Below, in pieces: positions 17,067 to 25,898 of a DNA stretch of 59,109 nucleotides. Each line of letters starts with the position of its first letter. The first letter of the stretch is position 1. The DNA comes from Sphingobacteriaceae bacterium (GTDB taxonomy: Bacteria > Bacteroidota > Bacteroidia > B-17B0 > Aurantibacillaceae), in assembly GCA_947480015.1 (NCBI GenBank), contig CANKBS010000022.1:1-59109 (forward strand). The letters run 5' to 3'. Position numbers and translations under genes: made by a program. The notes beneath the pieces are model-generated. The model was not told the origin of the DNA. It saw only the letters and a list, made by a program, of their open reading frames with translations, and did no database searches.

Positions 17067-17721
17067 AATGGCTGAAAGCGCTGCGAGTCTTTTAAAACAA
17101 CAAGGTCATTCGGTTATTGGCCTTAGCACTAAAGAGACGCATTCGGATTACGACGCGTTTTACACACTAAGCGCTTACGAGTCGGCTAACTTTCCTAAGA
17201 TTGAAAAACCAATCAATGGTCTGGTTTATTTTCCGGGTACCATTCTTTTAAAACCATTTCAGCGATTTACCGAAGAGGATTTTATGACTGATTTTAAAAT
17301 TAACACCTTGGGTGCCGCCGCCTTTATTCAAACTTACTTAACTAATTTGAAGGGCAGTGACAATGCTTCGATCGTTTTAATAAGTTCAGTAGCGGCCCGT
17401 GCAGGCATGCCCTTTCATAGTTCTATAGCCATGGCTAAAGGAGCATTGGAAGCACTTGGCAGATCTCTGGCTGCAGAATTAGCGCCGGGCATTCGAGTTA
17501 ATTGTATTGCGCCCTCCTTAACGAATACAAAGCTGGCTGAAAAGTTTTTAAACAGTCCTGAGAAATTAGATGCCTCTCAAAAAAGAAATCCGCTTAAAAA
17601 AGTTGGAGAAGCTTCAGACCTTGCAAATGCCATTGAATTTTTACTCTCGGAAAAAGCAGCGTGGATTACAGGACAATGCATGGCCGTTGATGGCGGAATG
17701 AGCACTTTAAAACTGATGTAA
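17029..17721 (+). CDS. Short-chain dehydrogenase/reductase family protein with atypical active site
   Basis: The 230-residue protein has the SDR fold: N-terminal FAGASSKMAESAASLL in place of the classical TGxxxGxG, a LISSVAARAG strand carrying the conserved serine, and a C-terminal NCIAPSLTNTKLAEKF plus ITGQCMAVDGGMS. In the catalytic motif the tyrosine expected four residues before Lys is replaced (SSIAMAKGALEALG), so the usual Y-x-x-x-K proton relay is absent. It could be a non-catalytic or differently acting SDR. It is coupled to the flavin reductase two bases downstream. Confidence 0.85.
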   Translation: MANTYLFAGASSKMAESAASLLKQQGHSVIGLSTKETHSDYDAFYTLSAYESANFPKIEKPINGLVYFPGTILLKPFQRFTEEDFMTDFKINTLGAAAFIQTYLTNLKGSDNASIVLISSVAARAGMPFHSSIAMAKGALEALGRSLAAELAPGIRVNCIAPSLTNTKLAEKFLNSPEKLDASQKRNPLKKVGEASDLANAIEFLLSEKAAWITGQCMAVDGGMSTLKLM

Positions 17722-17723
17722 TA

Positions 17724-18356
17724 ATGCAAGAATTTTTTACTGAAGACATTCAACAATTAAATAAATTAGTAAGGGCGTCCTTTATTAATTCGTTAGGTGG
17801 TTTTAAAAGCTTGGTTCTCGTTGGCACCCGTAATTCGAACAAACAAGAAAATCTTGCCCCTTTTAGTTCGCTGTTTCATATTGGTGCTAATCCTGCTCTT
17901 TGTGGTTTAATAGTAAGGCCCGATGAAGTGCCGCGACACACCTTATCAAATATCTTAGAAACACAAGAATACACCGTTAATCATGTAAATGAGGGCATGT
18001 ACTTTAAGGCGCATCAAAGTTCCGCGCGCTATGCTTCGGAGGACTCTGAATTTGAATCGGTGGAATTATCGCCAGAATATAAACACGGTATAATGGCTCC
18101 TTTTGTAAAAGAAAGTGCGGTTCAGTTTGCCTGCAAACTAGAACAAAAAATAGATCTTGAAATTAACGGAACCATACTTATAATAGGTAAAATAATATAT
18201 GTCAATATTCCAGATAACAGTTTGTGTGCGGATGGCTTTATTGACATAGAGGCTGCTGGGACGCTCACGCTTAGTGGTTTAGACAGTTATCATTCAACCA
18301 CCCGATTAGCGCGTTTGTCTTATGCCAAACCAGGCAGCTGGCCAAAAGAAATTTAA
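17724..18356 (+). CDS. Flavin reductase family protein (FMN-binding split barrel)
   Basis: The 210-residue protein follows the split-barrel flavin reductase pattern: LGGFKSLVLVGTRNSNKQENLAPFSSLFHIGANPALCGLIVRP, where N...L-A-P-F-S lines the FMN phosphate site, then HTLSNILETQEYTVNHVN. Members use NAD(P)H to reduce FMN, or bind FMN without turnover. The gene is the last of the SRPBCC-ORF-SDR cluster and is two bases after the SDR stop, so a shared redox pathway is likely; its substrate is not apparent. It converges on the holin-like gene seven bases on. Confidence 0.88.
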   Translation: MQEFFTEDIQQLNKLVRASFINSLGGFKSLVLVGTRNSNKQENLAPFSSLFHIGANPALCGLIVRPDEVPRHTLSNILETQEYTVNHVNEGMYFKAHQSSARYASEDSEFESVELSPEYKHGIMAPFVKESAVQFACKLEQKIDLEINGTILIIGKIIYVNIPDNSLCADGFIDIEAAGTLTLSGLDSYHSTTRLARLSYAKPGSWPKEI

Positions 18357-18362
18357 CCGGAA

Positions 18363-18713
18363 TTACTCTTTGTTGTTTACACCAAACACCATGTTTAAGA
18401 TGCCGGTAAATACCGACAAGATGAGACTAAACACCAGTGCCCACCAAAAACCGGTAACATGAAATCCGCTGACTAGTTTTTCGGCGAAAATTATAATGAA
18501 AGCATTTATTGCTAAGAGAAAAAAGCCGAGTGTAAATATGGTTATTGGAATAGTGAGAAAGGTAAGCACGGGCCTTACTATAGTGTTCAAAAACGCTAAA
18601 ACAACCGCCACCATTAATGCAGATAAATAATCATCAACCGATACGCCAGGTAGAAATTTAGCAGTAATAAAAACTGCAGCTGCAGATATAATTATTTTTA
18701 AAAGAAAATTGAT
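18363..18713 (-). CDS. Phage-holin-4-type four-helix membrane protein
   Basis: The protein has four hydrophobic helices and the family signature (LPGVSVDDYLSALMVAVVLAFLNTIVRPVLTFLTIP, then TLGFFLLAINAFIIIFAEKLV, GFHVTGFWWALVFSLILS). Despite the name these are chromosomal membrane proteins of unknown role. The first ATG (18614) would remove the whole first helix. The frame is open upstream to the previous gene's stop, and N-F-L-L-K-I-I-I-S, the usual family start, is preceded by ATC at 18711-18713. I place the start there, giving 116 residues, normal for the family. Only nine bases separate it from the upstream gene, so it is translated from the same message. Confidence 0.8.
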   Translation of the reverse strand: MNFLLKIIISAAAVFITAKFLPGVSVDDYLSALMVAVVLAFLNTIVRPVLTFLTIPITIFTLGFFLLAINAFIIIFAEKLVSGFHVTGFWWALVFSLILSVFTGILNMVFGVNNKE

Positions 18714-18722
18714 AGGCCGAAA

Positions 18723-19988
18723 TTACGTTTTTTGTTTCTTCTTTTTTGCTGCGGGAAATAAAATATTATTTAGAATTAAGCGATAACCCGGCGAATTAGG
18801 GTGCAGCGTGAGGTCGGTTGGCGGTTCTTCAACGCGGTGCTCGTAATCTTCAGGATCATGACCACTATAAAACGTCCAAGTGCCTTTACCACAATCGCCG
18901 TGAATGTATCGCGCCTCACCATAAGCTTTTGTTTCTCCCATGATTAATACATTCTTTTTAATATACTTTTTATCAAACGCGGCGGTTTGTCCCCAAAAAC
19001 CTTGAATGGTGCTGGTATGGTTTTGGCACAACATGGTTGGGATGGGATCCCATTTAGCTGAAAATTCAAACAAACTAAACAAATCGGTTTTTTGAGTAGG
19101 CCCAAATTGACGGCGCGAGGTATAGGTGTCAATTGTTGAATACTCATATTCGTAAGGATTCATGCTTAATTTGTAATCTTCAAATGCAAAACTTTTACTG
19201 TAATCTAATTTGCTGTTTGCGTTTTTATCTGCCGGGTCATGATCAAACATGGTTTCACAAATGTCGATACCCTCAGCTGCCAGAGCAATGTCGTAACTAT
19301 CGGTTGCGCTGCACATAGCAAACAAAAAACCACCATTAAAAACAAATTCCTTTATTTTTTTTGCCGAATACCCTTTCATTAATGACACTTTTGTGAAACC
19401 TAACTTTTTAGCCATTGCTTCATTTTCACGCACCTCAGCTTGATACCAGGCGGCGTTTTGAAATGCGGCATAAAATTTACCGTATTGACCGGTAAAATCT
19501 TCGTGATGTAAATGTAGCCAATCGTAATCTTTTAATTTTTCCAAATAAATTTCTTCATCGTATAACACATCATATGGTATTTCGGCATACTTCAAAACAA
19601 GCGTTACCGCATCGTCCCAGGGCTGTTTGCCTTTCGGAGAATAAACAGCAATGCGAGGTGCCTTTTCGAGTTTAACAGCATCTTGATTTACTTCCGGATT
19701 TCCAATATCTGATAAAATGGAATTGCGTTGTGCGTCAGAAATCGTTTCATAACTTATCCCGCGTATCACACATTCATTCGATACAGCTTTTACATTCGGA
19801 ATTAAAAAGCTACCCCCTCGGTAATTCAATAACCAATGAATTTCCAGTTCACCTTTTAAAGCCCAGTAGGCCAATCCATATGCTTTTAAATGATTCTTTT
19901 GTACATCATCCATGGGAATTAACAAATAAGAAGCTTGTGTTCTTACTTGAAGACAGCATAATAAAAACAGTATAAGGAATCGCTTCAT
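18723..19988 (-). CDS. Secreted protein of the Bacteroidota 'asparagine synthetase B'-annotated family
   Basis: The protein has 421 residues with a signal peptide and a conserved start of the mature part (LLIPMDDVQKNHLKAYGLAYW). It then has KAPRIAVYSPKGKQPWDDAVTLVLKYAEIPYDVLYDEEI, a glutamine-amidotransferase-like Rossmann fold, with DWLHLHHEDFTGQYGKFY, GGFLFAMCSATDSYDIALAAEG, and near the end YIHGDCGKGTWTFYSGHDPEDY. Homologues carry the name asparagine synthetase B, but the ATP-dependent synthetase domain is absent and the protein is exported, so that name should not be taken as function. The Cys in FAMCSATDS may be catalytic (inference). Confidence 0.8.
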   Translation of the reverse strand: MKRFLILFLLCCLQVRTQASYLLIPMDDVQKNHLKAYGLAYWALKGELEIHWLLNYRGGSFLIPNVKAVSNECVIRGISYETISDAQRNSILSDIGNPEVNQDAVKLEKAPRIAVYSPKGKQPWDDAVTLVLKYAEIPYDVLYDEEIYLEKLKDYDWLHLHHEDFTGQYGKFYAAFQNAAWYQAEVRENEAMAKKLGFTKVSLMKGYSAKKIKEFVFNGGFLFAMCSATDSYDIALAAEGIDICETMFDHDPADKNANSKLDYSKSFAFEDYKLSMNPYEYEYSTIDTYTSRRQFGPTQKTDLFSLFEFSAKWDPIPTMLCQNHTSTIQGFWGQTAAFDKKYIKKNVLIMGETKAYGEARYIHGDCGKGTWTFYSGHDPEDYEHRVEEPPTDLTLHPNSPGYRLILNNILFPAAKKKKQKT

Positions 19989-20059
19989 TTAGTCAAGTCT
20001 AAGATACGCAATGGCGCGACGTGCGCGCTAAAAAGTGATTAGAAAAAAGGTTAAAACAA

Positions 20060-20896
20060 TCAAGAGGTGCTGATAGAGGTGAGTTTATTTCGCAAATCGG
20101 AAATTCGTTTTGTGATGTTCGTTATTGCCTTTTTATCATATTTAGTAGCGGTTTCAGCTGTGTTAAAAGCCTCTAACAAAGATTTCAAATCATCATATAT
20201 GAATTGATCTTTTGGCTCCAGAGTTACGGCTTCTATCATTACTAAAACATTTTGTAACGATTCTTTCTGATGAACGATGGCTTTAACTATATCTTCGCTT
20301 TCTATTGACTGGGCCATTTGACAAGAAACATAGAGGCCTTCAATCCAGCAACCAGTTAAGATTACAGCAGACGTAGCGGGACGGTTATTGTACTTTAATA
20401 TCTCATCCACTTTTCTAAATGCACCAATTACAATTTCAAGTGTTGAATCGTTGTTGTTAAGATTAGCGTCGATTCGCTCGAACATGTGTTGATCAAAGGC
20501 GCTGTTAACGCCAAGCTGACCGGCCAATACATTTACACATTTTAAAAAGGTCATGCTTTCTTGAGTTTGATCAAAAGAACTGGCAATACTCAAATCTGAA
20601 CCATAGATGCCAAGATTAACTGCTTTTGCAAATTCGATTGAATACTTATTTACTGCGGTTGGATCGTTGAGCAAATCGGGATTGTACTCCACTTTATTTT
20701 CTTCGATTAAATGCATAACCAACTTACGATCGGGCATTGAATTAAAAACGTTTTGCGCATTGAACTTGCTTTCTTGTAAACTTGGGTGCCCGTGTTCCTC
20801 TGCTGTAATAATTTCTTCAGCCTTTTCACCACCACCACAAGACAAAAAAGTCAATGAAGAAATAAGTAGAAGGCTATTAAAAATGTTACGTATCAT
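20060..20896 (-). CDS. Hypothetical lipoprotein
   Basis: ATG at 20896 gives a lipoprotein signal peptide (MIRNIFNSLLLISSLTFLSCGGG, cysteine in LSC); an earlier in-frame ATG at 20926 would add a non-signal extension. The mature part is all-helical, about 260 residues, with no motif I recognise; it contains SIEFAKAVNLGIYGSDLSIAS and a central AVILTGCWIEGLYVSCQMAQ. It starts 38 bases downstream of the MORN-repeat gene on the same strand and may be co-transcribed with it. Confidence 0.75.
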   Translation of the reverse strand: MIRNIFNSLLLISSLTFLSCGGGEKAEEIITAEEHGHPSLQESKFNAQNVFNSMPDRKLVMHLIEENKVEYNPDLLNDPTAVNKYSIEFAKAVNLGIYGSDLSIASSFDQTQESMTFLKCVNVLAGQLGVNSAFDQHMFERIDANLNNNDSTLEIVIGAFRKVDEILKYNNRPATSAVILTGCWIEGLYVSCQMAQSIESEDIVKAIVHQKESLQNVLVMIEAVTLEPKDQFIYDDLKSLLEAFNTAETATKYDKKAITNITKRISDLRNKLTSISTS

Positions 20897-20933
20897 GTGG
20901 GTGATATAGATACACAAATATAACAATAATTGA

Positions 20934-22667
20934 TTATTTCCTTGTTCCGTTTTGGTAATTCATGCGGTTAACTTCTTTTCCGTTTTTGTCGAAGAAAATC
21001 CACTCTCCATCAGGCACAGATTGCGATTTGCCTTTTCTGCGCTCGCTTACAATTTTGTAATTGCAAATACTCTGCACCTGGTTATTCGGATAATAGCTAA
21101 TGCTTTTACCACTTAATTTACCCGATTTAAAATGTTGTATTCTGCTAATCCCGCCCGTTTCAAAGTAATACGTCCATTCGCCATTCTGATGCCCTTTTTT
21201 ATACGTGCCTTTGGTATCAACAAAATTTCCTTTTTCAAACCACTGCATGTATGTGCCGTGTTTAATGCCATTCACATAACTACAGGTTTCTCTAAATTGA
21301 CCGCTTTCAAAAAAATAATTCCAGGTGCCGGTTTTAGCGCCTTTGGCATTATAATTTCCAATGTAATTGGCTTTGCCACTCGTATACCAGCCCTGCCAAA
21401 AGCCAACCAGCGTAGATCCTTTTATGGTGCCTTCATCTTTCTTTGCTCCATTATCCCACCAGCTGGTCCACAAACCGTCCTCTTTCCCGTTTACATAGGG
21501 GCCTTCCTGTAGTTTTTTGCCATTTTCCCACCAGGTCGTCCAGATGCCCGTTTTAAGGCTGTTGTCAAAATCGCCTTGTTTCCATTTCTCGCCTCCTCGG
21601 TAATAATAATTCCAAGTGCCTGTTTGTTTGTCGTTCAAAAAATGGCCTTCACTTTCAATTTTTCCATTGGTGTAATAGTACGTCCATTTTTCTTCGCGAC
21701 TATTATCACGTAACGTTCCCATCATGTCCAGCGTGCCTTCCGGTGTATAAAACATCCAAACCCCATTTTTTTTATTAGCCGAAAAATTTCCTTCGCTTTT
21801 TATTGTATGGTTTTTAAAATATGAGGAATAATACCCATTCAACAAGCCGACTTCATAAGTGGCTTCGTAATCTAATTCGCCGTTTTGGTGGAAGAACCGC
21901 CATTGCCCATCTTGCATGCCGCCCTTATACGAACCCATGGCTTTGATGATCCCGTTATCATAACTAGCAGTCAAACTGCCGCTTCCTCCTGTAATAAGTT
22001 GTCGGCCTTTCTCATCCCAAAGATCCATCAATAACAAAAGCGTATCCTTGTATTCCTTGGTAAATTTTTTCGCGCCATTTTCATAATATTCTTCCCATAT
22101 ACCACAAGGGGCGTTGTTGCAATAATTTTGAATACTTGCCGGTTTCCCCGATTTGTAAAAGCTTGTAGCTTTTCCGTTCTTTTTATCCTTTTCGAAGACA
22201 CCTTGACTTTCTAATTGGCCATTCTCAAAGTAATACAACCATTCCCCTTCTTTTTTGCCTTTCTCAAAAGTTTCTTTGCTTTTAATTTGCCCGTTTTCAA
22301 AATAGGAGGTCCAAACACTATCCGCAAAATCATTCTCGTAACGGGTGATTTGAGCTACCTTACCCGTTTTAAAATAATACACATTGGTTCCCCACTTTTT
22401 TCCCTTAAGGTAATTTTCGAGAGCTTTTTTTGTGCCGTTCTCGTAATAAAATGCCCACAGGCTATCCTCTTTACCGTAGTCATAAAAACCACGGCGACTT
22501 ACCTTACCCGTCACATAATACTCGGCATGCGAGCCGTGAGGCATCCCTTTGTAATAATCGGTTTCTGATTTTAATTGAGTTTGTTTGGCGTCAAAATATT
22601 CCTTTTTTGGTTGAGAAGAAATGGCCAGACTAATAAATAAGAAAATAATAGATGTAGTAAAACGCAT
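20934..22667 (-). CDS. Secreted MORN/YwqK-repeat protein (first copy)
   Basis: A signal peptide is followed by about 22 tandem copies of a 20-25-residue unit of the type YYENGxxKxxxxYKxGKKxGxWxxY. This is the MORN-like repeat found in YwqK-type proteins, which automated pipelines often label toxin-antitoxin YwqK antitoxin. There is no toxin gene next to it, so I do not adopt that label. The repeats form an extended beta-meander and probably act as a scaffold or surface-binding protein. A paralogue of almost the same length (556 aa) heads the two-component operon at 51.5 kb. Confidence 0.85.
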   Translation of the reverse strand: MRFTTSIIFLFISLAISSQPKKEYFDAKQTQLKSETDYYKGMPHGSHAEYYVTGKVSRRGFYDYGKEDSLWAFYYENGTKKALENYLKGKKWGTNVYYFKTGKVAQITRYENDFADSVWTSYFENGQIKSKETFEKGKKEGEWLYYFENGQLESQGVFEKDKKNGKATSFYKSGKPASIQNYCNNAPCGIWEEYYENGAKKFTKEYKDTLLLLMDLWDEKGRQLITGGSGSLTASYDNGIIKAMGSYKGGMQDGQWRFFHQNGELDYEATYEVGLLNGYYSSYFKNHTIKSEGNFSANKKNGVWMFYTPEGTLDMMGTLRDNSREEKWTYYYTNGKIESEGHFLNDKQTGTWNYYYRGGEKWKQGDFDNSLKTGIWTTWWENGKKLQEGPYVNGKEDGLWTSWWDNGAKKDEGTIKGSTLVGFWQGWYTSGKANYIGNYNAKGAKTGTWNYFFESGQFRETCSYVNGIKHGTYMQWFEKGNFVDTKGTYKKGHQNGEWTYYFETGGISRIQHFKSGKLSGKSISYYPNNQVQSICNYKIVSERRKGKSQSVPDGEWIFFDKNGKEVNRMNYQNGTRK

Positions 22668-23042
22668 AGGTTAAAATTAACCAGCATAACGTTAAGAAGT
22701 ACTTTTAGATACGCTTCTTGTGAACAATTTTTTATTGAAAAGTGCTGGTTGCTTTCGTTGTGAGAATTTATCAATCCTACTTTTTACATGTGCTTTTTTT
22801 GTTTTTTCAGATAACACTTATAAACCTATTCTGATGGTCTAATATCTAAGGCCGTTCCTTTCGTGAATTCTGTCAGTATGTAATTGGAGTCTTTTATTTT
22901 ACTATTCTTTAGCATTTGAATCATTGAGACCATAAGGAAATAGTTCTTAATTATGAATACTCAACGGCATGAAAAGGATAACAATAAAACCAATTCTGTT
23001 TTATGTCAAAAAATTCCAGAAGATTTTGGCGCCTACAAAATA
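22668..23042. other. Intergenic stretch, no gene recognised
   Basis: This lies between the MORN gene and lepA, both on the minus strand. The only plausible reading frame is a 33-codon plus-strand ORF (22953-23054, MNTQRHEKDN...) that overlaps the end of lepA. It has no recognisable family, and I do not call it. The sequence is AT-rich and I see no clear terminator. Confidence 0.4.
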
Positions 23043-24833
23043 TTAGTCGTTTAACTTTAACACCGCCATAAAAGCGCTCTGTGGAATTTCAACATTTCCT
23101 ACTTGCTTCATACGCTTTTTACCTTCTTTTTGTTTTTCAAGTAATTTACGTTTACGGCTAATGTCGCCACCATAACACTTAGCGGTTACGTCTTTACGCA
23201 TGGCACTTATAGTTTCACGCGCAATGATTTTAGCACCGATAGCAGCCTGAATAGGGATTTCGAATTGCTGTTTCGGAATGAGCTCTTTTAATTTTTCGCA
23301 GATCTTTTTTCCAAATTCATAGGCGTTGCTGCGATGAATTAAGCAGGATAATGCATCCACCGGTTCGCTTTTTAAAAGAATGTCCAGTTTCACCAAATCC
23401 GAATTACGCATGCCGGTTGGATGATAATCAAAAGAAGCATACCCTTTAGAAATAGATTTTAATCGGTCGAAGAAATCAAAAACAACTTCTCCCAATGGCA
23501 TTTCGAAAACCAATTCCACACGGTCGGCTGTTAAATAATTCTGTGTGACTATTTGTCCGCGCTTTTCGATACACAAGCTCATAACCGGACCAATAAAATC
23601 AGATTTAGTAATGATATTGGCTTTAATATAAGGTTCTTCAATGCGTTCAATACGTCCCGGATCGGGCAAATCGCTTGGGTTATTAACCGTTACCACATCG
23701 CCATTGGTTTGATATGCAATATACGACACATTGGGAACCGTTGTGATTACCGTCATGTTAAACTCACGTTCTAAACGCTCCTGCACAATTTCCATATGCA
23801 ACATGCCTAAAAAGCCGCAACGAAATCCAAAACCCAATGCCAATGAGGATTCTGGCTCCCAGGTTAATGAAGCATCGTTTAACTGCAATTTCTCCATGCT
23901 GTAACGTAGCTCTTCAAAATCTTCGGTGTCTACCGGATAAATACCCGCAAATACCATGGGTTTTACTTCTTCAAATCCATTAATACCTTCGCTACATGGC
24001 CGATCAAAATGCGTGATGGTATCCCCTACTTTTACTTCCCTGGCACTTTTAATGCCTGAAATGATATAGCCCACGTCGCCCGTGCTGAGCTGATTGCGGG
24101 GCTCGGGTTTTAATTTTAAAACCCCGACTTCATCGGCATTATAAACGGAGCCGGTATTAAAGAATTTTACTTTCTCGCCTTTTTTAATCGTGCCATTGGT
24201 GATTTTAAAATAAGCAATAATGCCTCGGAATGAATTAAAAACCGAATCAAAAATCAAAGCCTGTAAGGGCGCTTCAGGATCACCCACCGGTGGGTGAATG
24301 CGGTCGATAATGGCCACTAGAATTTCTTCAATCCCCATGCCTGTTTTTCCGGAAGCCGGAATAACTTCCTCGCGCTCGCAACCAATGAGGTCAACAATCT
24401 GATCCGTCACCATCTCGGGTTCGGCGCTTGGCAAATCCATCTTATTTAAAATAGGGATGATGGTAAGATTATGTTCGAGGGCTAAATACAAATTAGAAAT
24501 GGTTTGTGCCTGTATGCCCTGTGCCGCATCAACGATCAATAAAGCGCCTTCGCAGGCCGCTATTGAGCGTGATACCTCGTAACTAAAATCAACGTGACCC
24601 GGGGTATCAATTAAATTTAATACAAATTTTTCGCCTTTGTATTCATACTCCATTTGTATGGCGTGACTCTTAATGGTAATGCCGCGTTCTTTCTCAAGAT
24701 CCATATCGTCTAACACCTGTGCCTGCATGTCGCGCTTATTAACGGTGCCGGTGTATTCTAATAGTCGGTCGGCCAAAGTGCTTTTCCCATGGTCGATATG
24801 GGCAATAATACAAAAGTTACGTATGTTTTTCAT
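23043..24833 (-). CDS. lepA: Elongation factor 4 (LepA)
   Basis: The protein is 596 residues, full length. The translational GTPase domain has all G motifs ([28 protein letters not shown]). EF-G-like domains II, III and V follow ([37 protein letters not shown]), and the LepA-specific C-terminal domain ends with [28 protein letters not shown]. LepA acts on ribosomes in back-translocation or 30S biogenesis. It has its own -7-type promoter element about 110 bases upstream. Confidence 0.98.
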   Translation of the reverse strand: MKNIRNFCIIAHIDHGKSTLADRLLEYTGTVNKRDMQAQVLDDMDLEKERGITIKSHAIQMEYEYKGEKFVLNLIDTPGHVDFSYEVSRSIAACEGALLIVDAAQGIQAQTISNLYLALEHNLTIIPILNKMDLPSAEPEMVTDQIVDLIGCEREEVIPASGKTGMGIEEILVAIIDRIHPPVGDPEAPLQALIFDSVFNSFRGIIAYFKITNGTIKKGEKVKFFNTGSVYNADEVGVLKLKPEPRNQLSTGDVGYIISGIKSAREVKVGDTITHFDRPCSEGINGFEEVKPMVFAGIYPVDTEDFEELRYSMEKLQLNDASLTWEPESSLALGFGFRCGFLGMLHMEIVQERLEREFNMTVITTVPNVSYIAYQTNGDVVTVNNPSDLPDPGRIERIEEPYIKANIITKSDFIGPVMSLCIEKRGQIVTQNYLTADRVELVFEMPLGEVVFDFFDRLKSISKGYASFDYHPTGMRNSDLVKLDILLKSEPVDALSCLIHRSNAYEFGKKICEKLKELIPKQQFEIPIQAAIGAKIIARETISAMRKDVTAKCYGGDISRKRKLLEKQKEGKKRMKQVGNVEIPQSAFMAVLKLND

Positions 24834-25137
24834 TTAATTTTTTTCTCTCTTCTTTACCTCTACTCATCTTGAACATTAAACATCCCTATTTATTCTTGGT
24901 GTTTCTGTCCTGCCTAAGTATCTAGGTAGTTTTAAGGGGGACAAATATACTAAATTGCTGGAAATGAAAGGGTAAAGTCGGGTTTAAAATTATATAATTA
25001 GTTTTATTCCAGGTGGTGAGCAATATTGTCTAACCTCATCACGTTTAGTAAATTATAAGCCACATAGCAACCTATTCTTGTGTTTTTAACCGCATATACT
25101 CGAAATCGAAAAATAAAGCAATAACTTTAATAGACTA
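24834..25137. other. Divergent intergenic region between lepA and a T9SS cargo gene
   Basis: It holds the probable lepA promoter (-7 element at 24942-24949). No further gene, repeat or terminator is seen, and no convincing promoter could be assigned to the rightward gene. Confidence 0.4.
24942..24949 (-). promoter_or_regulatory. Bacteroidota -7 promoter element for lepA
   Basis: The minus strand reads TATATTTG, a full match to TAnnTTTG, about 110 bases upstream of the lepA ATG. No clear -33 TTTG is present. Confidence 0.4.
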
Positions 25138-25803
25138 ATGAAGCTCTCAAAAATAATTATATTTATTTTTTTTCTGTTTTTAGTAAAAAATACTAGTTGT
25201 CATACTTTCCCACTGGGGTCTGTATCCTATGACTTGTGCCCCGGGGTAACATGCACAACAAGTAGCGGGATAAAAGTTTCCGCAAATTCTAGTGACGTAA
25301 CGTATTATATTAATACGATTGATAGCATGACTGTTTGGGTTGGTCTTAAATCTGCTGTTTGTGTTATCAATCCTCCATCAATTAGTTTTAACTCTTTACC
25401 ACTTAACTATACCCCGAATTTTCAAAAACATAATTATGGTTACCTGTTTCGTCTTATGGGGACGCCTGGACATTATGGGTTTGAGATTTGGGTTGGAAAT
25501 TCTCCTCAATACATTTCTTTTATATTGGCTTTAAATCCGGTAGGAATTAAAGAACAAGAAAATAAGGAGGATCAAATTTCGGTTTATCCAAACCCTACAA
25601 AAAATGAAGTCACCGTTTCTTATCAAAACGAAAACATTAAAAACATTCAGATTTACAATTCAGAGGGAAAACTCTTTGGAAATTTTAAACCTGATAATCT
25701 TAGCACTAACATCCCATTAAAAGACTTTCCTCCTGGAATTTATTTCGTTAATGTGATTTTACCTTCCAATAAAATCATTGTTCGTAAAATAAGCGTTCAA
25801 TAA
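25138..25803 (+). CDS. Small T9SS cargo protein with type A sorting domain
   Basis: A signal peptide (MKLSKIIIFIFFLFLVKNTSC) is followed by a cysteine-containing beta-rich region of about 120 residues with no family I recognise. The last about 75 residues are a Por secretion system sorting domain: QISVYPNPTKNEVTVSY, IYNSEGKLFG, and the ending LKDFPPGIYFVNV...KIIVRKISVQ. The protein would be exported by Sec, then carried across the outer membrane by T9SS and anchored or released. The cargo domain function is unknown. Confidence 0.85.
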   Translation: MKLSKIIIFIFFLFLVKNTSCHTFPLGSVSYDLCPGVTCTTSSGIKVSANSSDVTYYINTIDSMTVWVGLKSAVCVINPPSISFNSLPLNYTPNFQKHNYGYLFRLMGTPGHYGFEIWVGNSPQYISFILALNPVGIKEQENKEDQISVYPNPTKNEVTVSYQNENIKNIQIYNSEGKLFGNFKPDNLSTNIPLKDFPPGIYFVNVILPSNKIIVRKISVQ

Positions 25804-25898
25804 AACCCCCAATAGGCTTTCTTTCTCATAACATTTGTAATGTCTTCAAGGCAATTTCCTAATTTTGCGTTTTTCACTTTCTTAAATCAAATCTGGTC

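Noticed and set aside
18363-18713. Prophage holin
   Set aside because: The family name is misleading; no other phage genes are near and the family is chromosomal in Bacteroidota.
18723-19988. True asparagine synthetase
   Set aside because: No ATP-pyrophosphatase synthetase domain; the protein is exported.
20934-22667. Toxin-antitoxin system (YwqK antitoxin label)
   Set aside because: The label comes from MORN/YwqK repeats alone; there is a signal peptide and no small toxin gene next to either copy.
22953-23054. 33-codon ORF (MNTQRHEKDN...) before lepA
   Set aside because: Short, no recognisable domain, and overlaps the lepA end antisense; likely chance.
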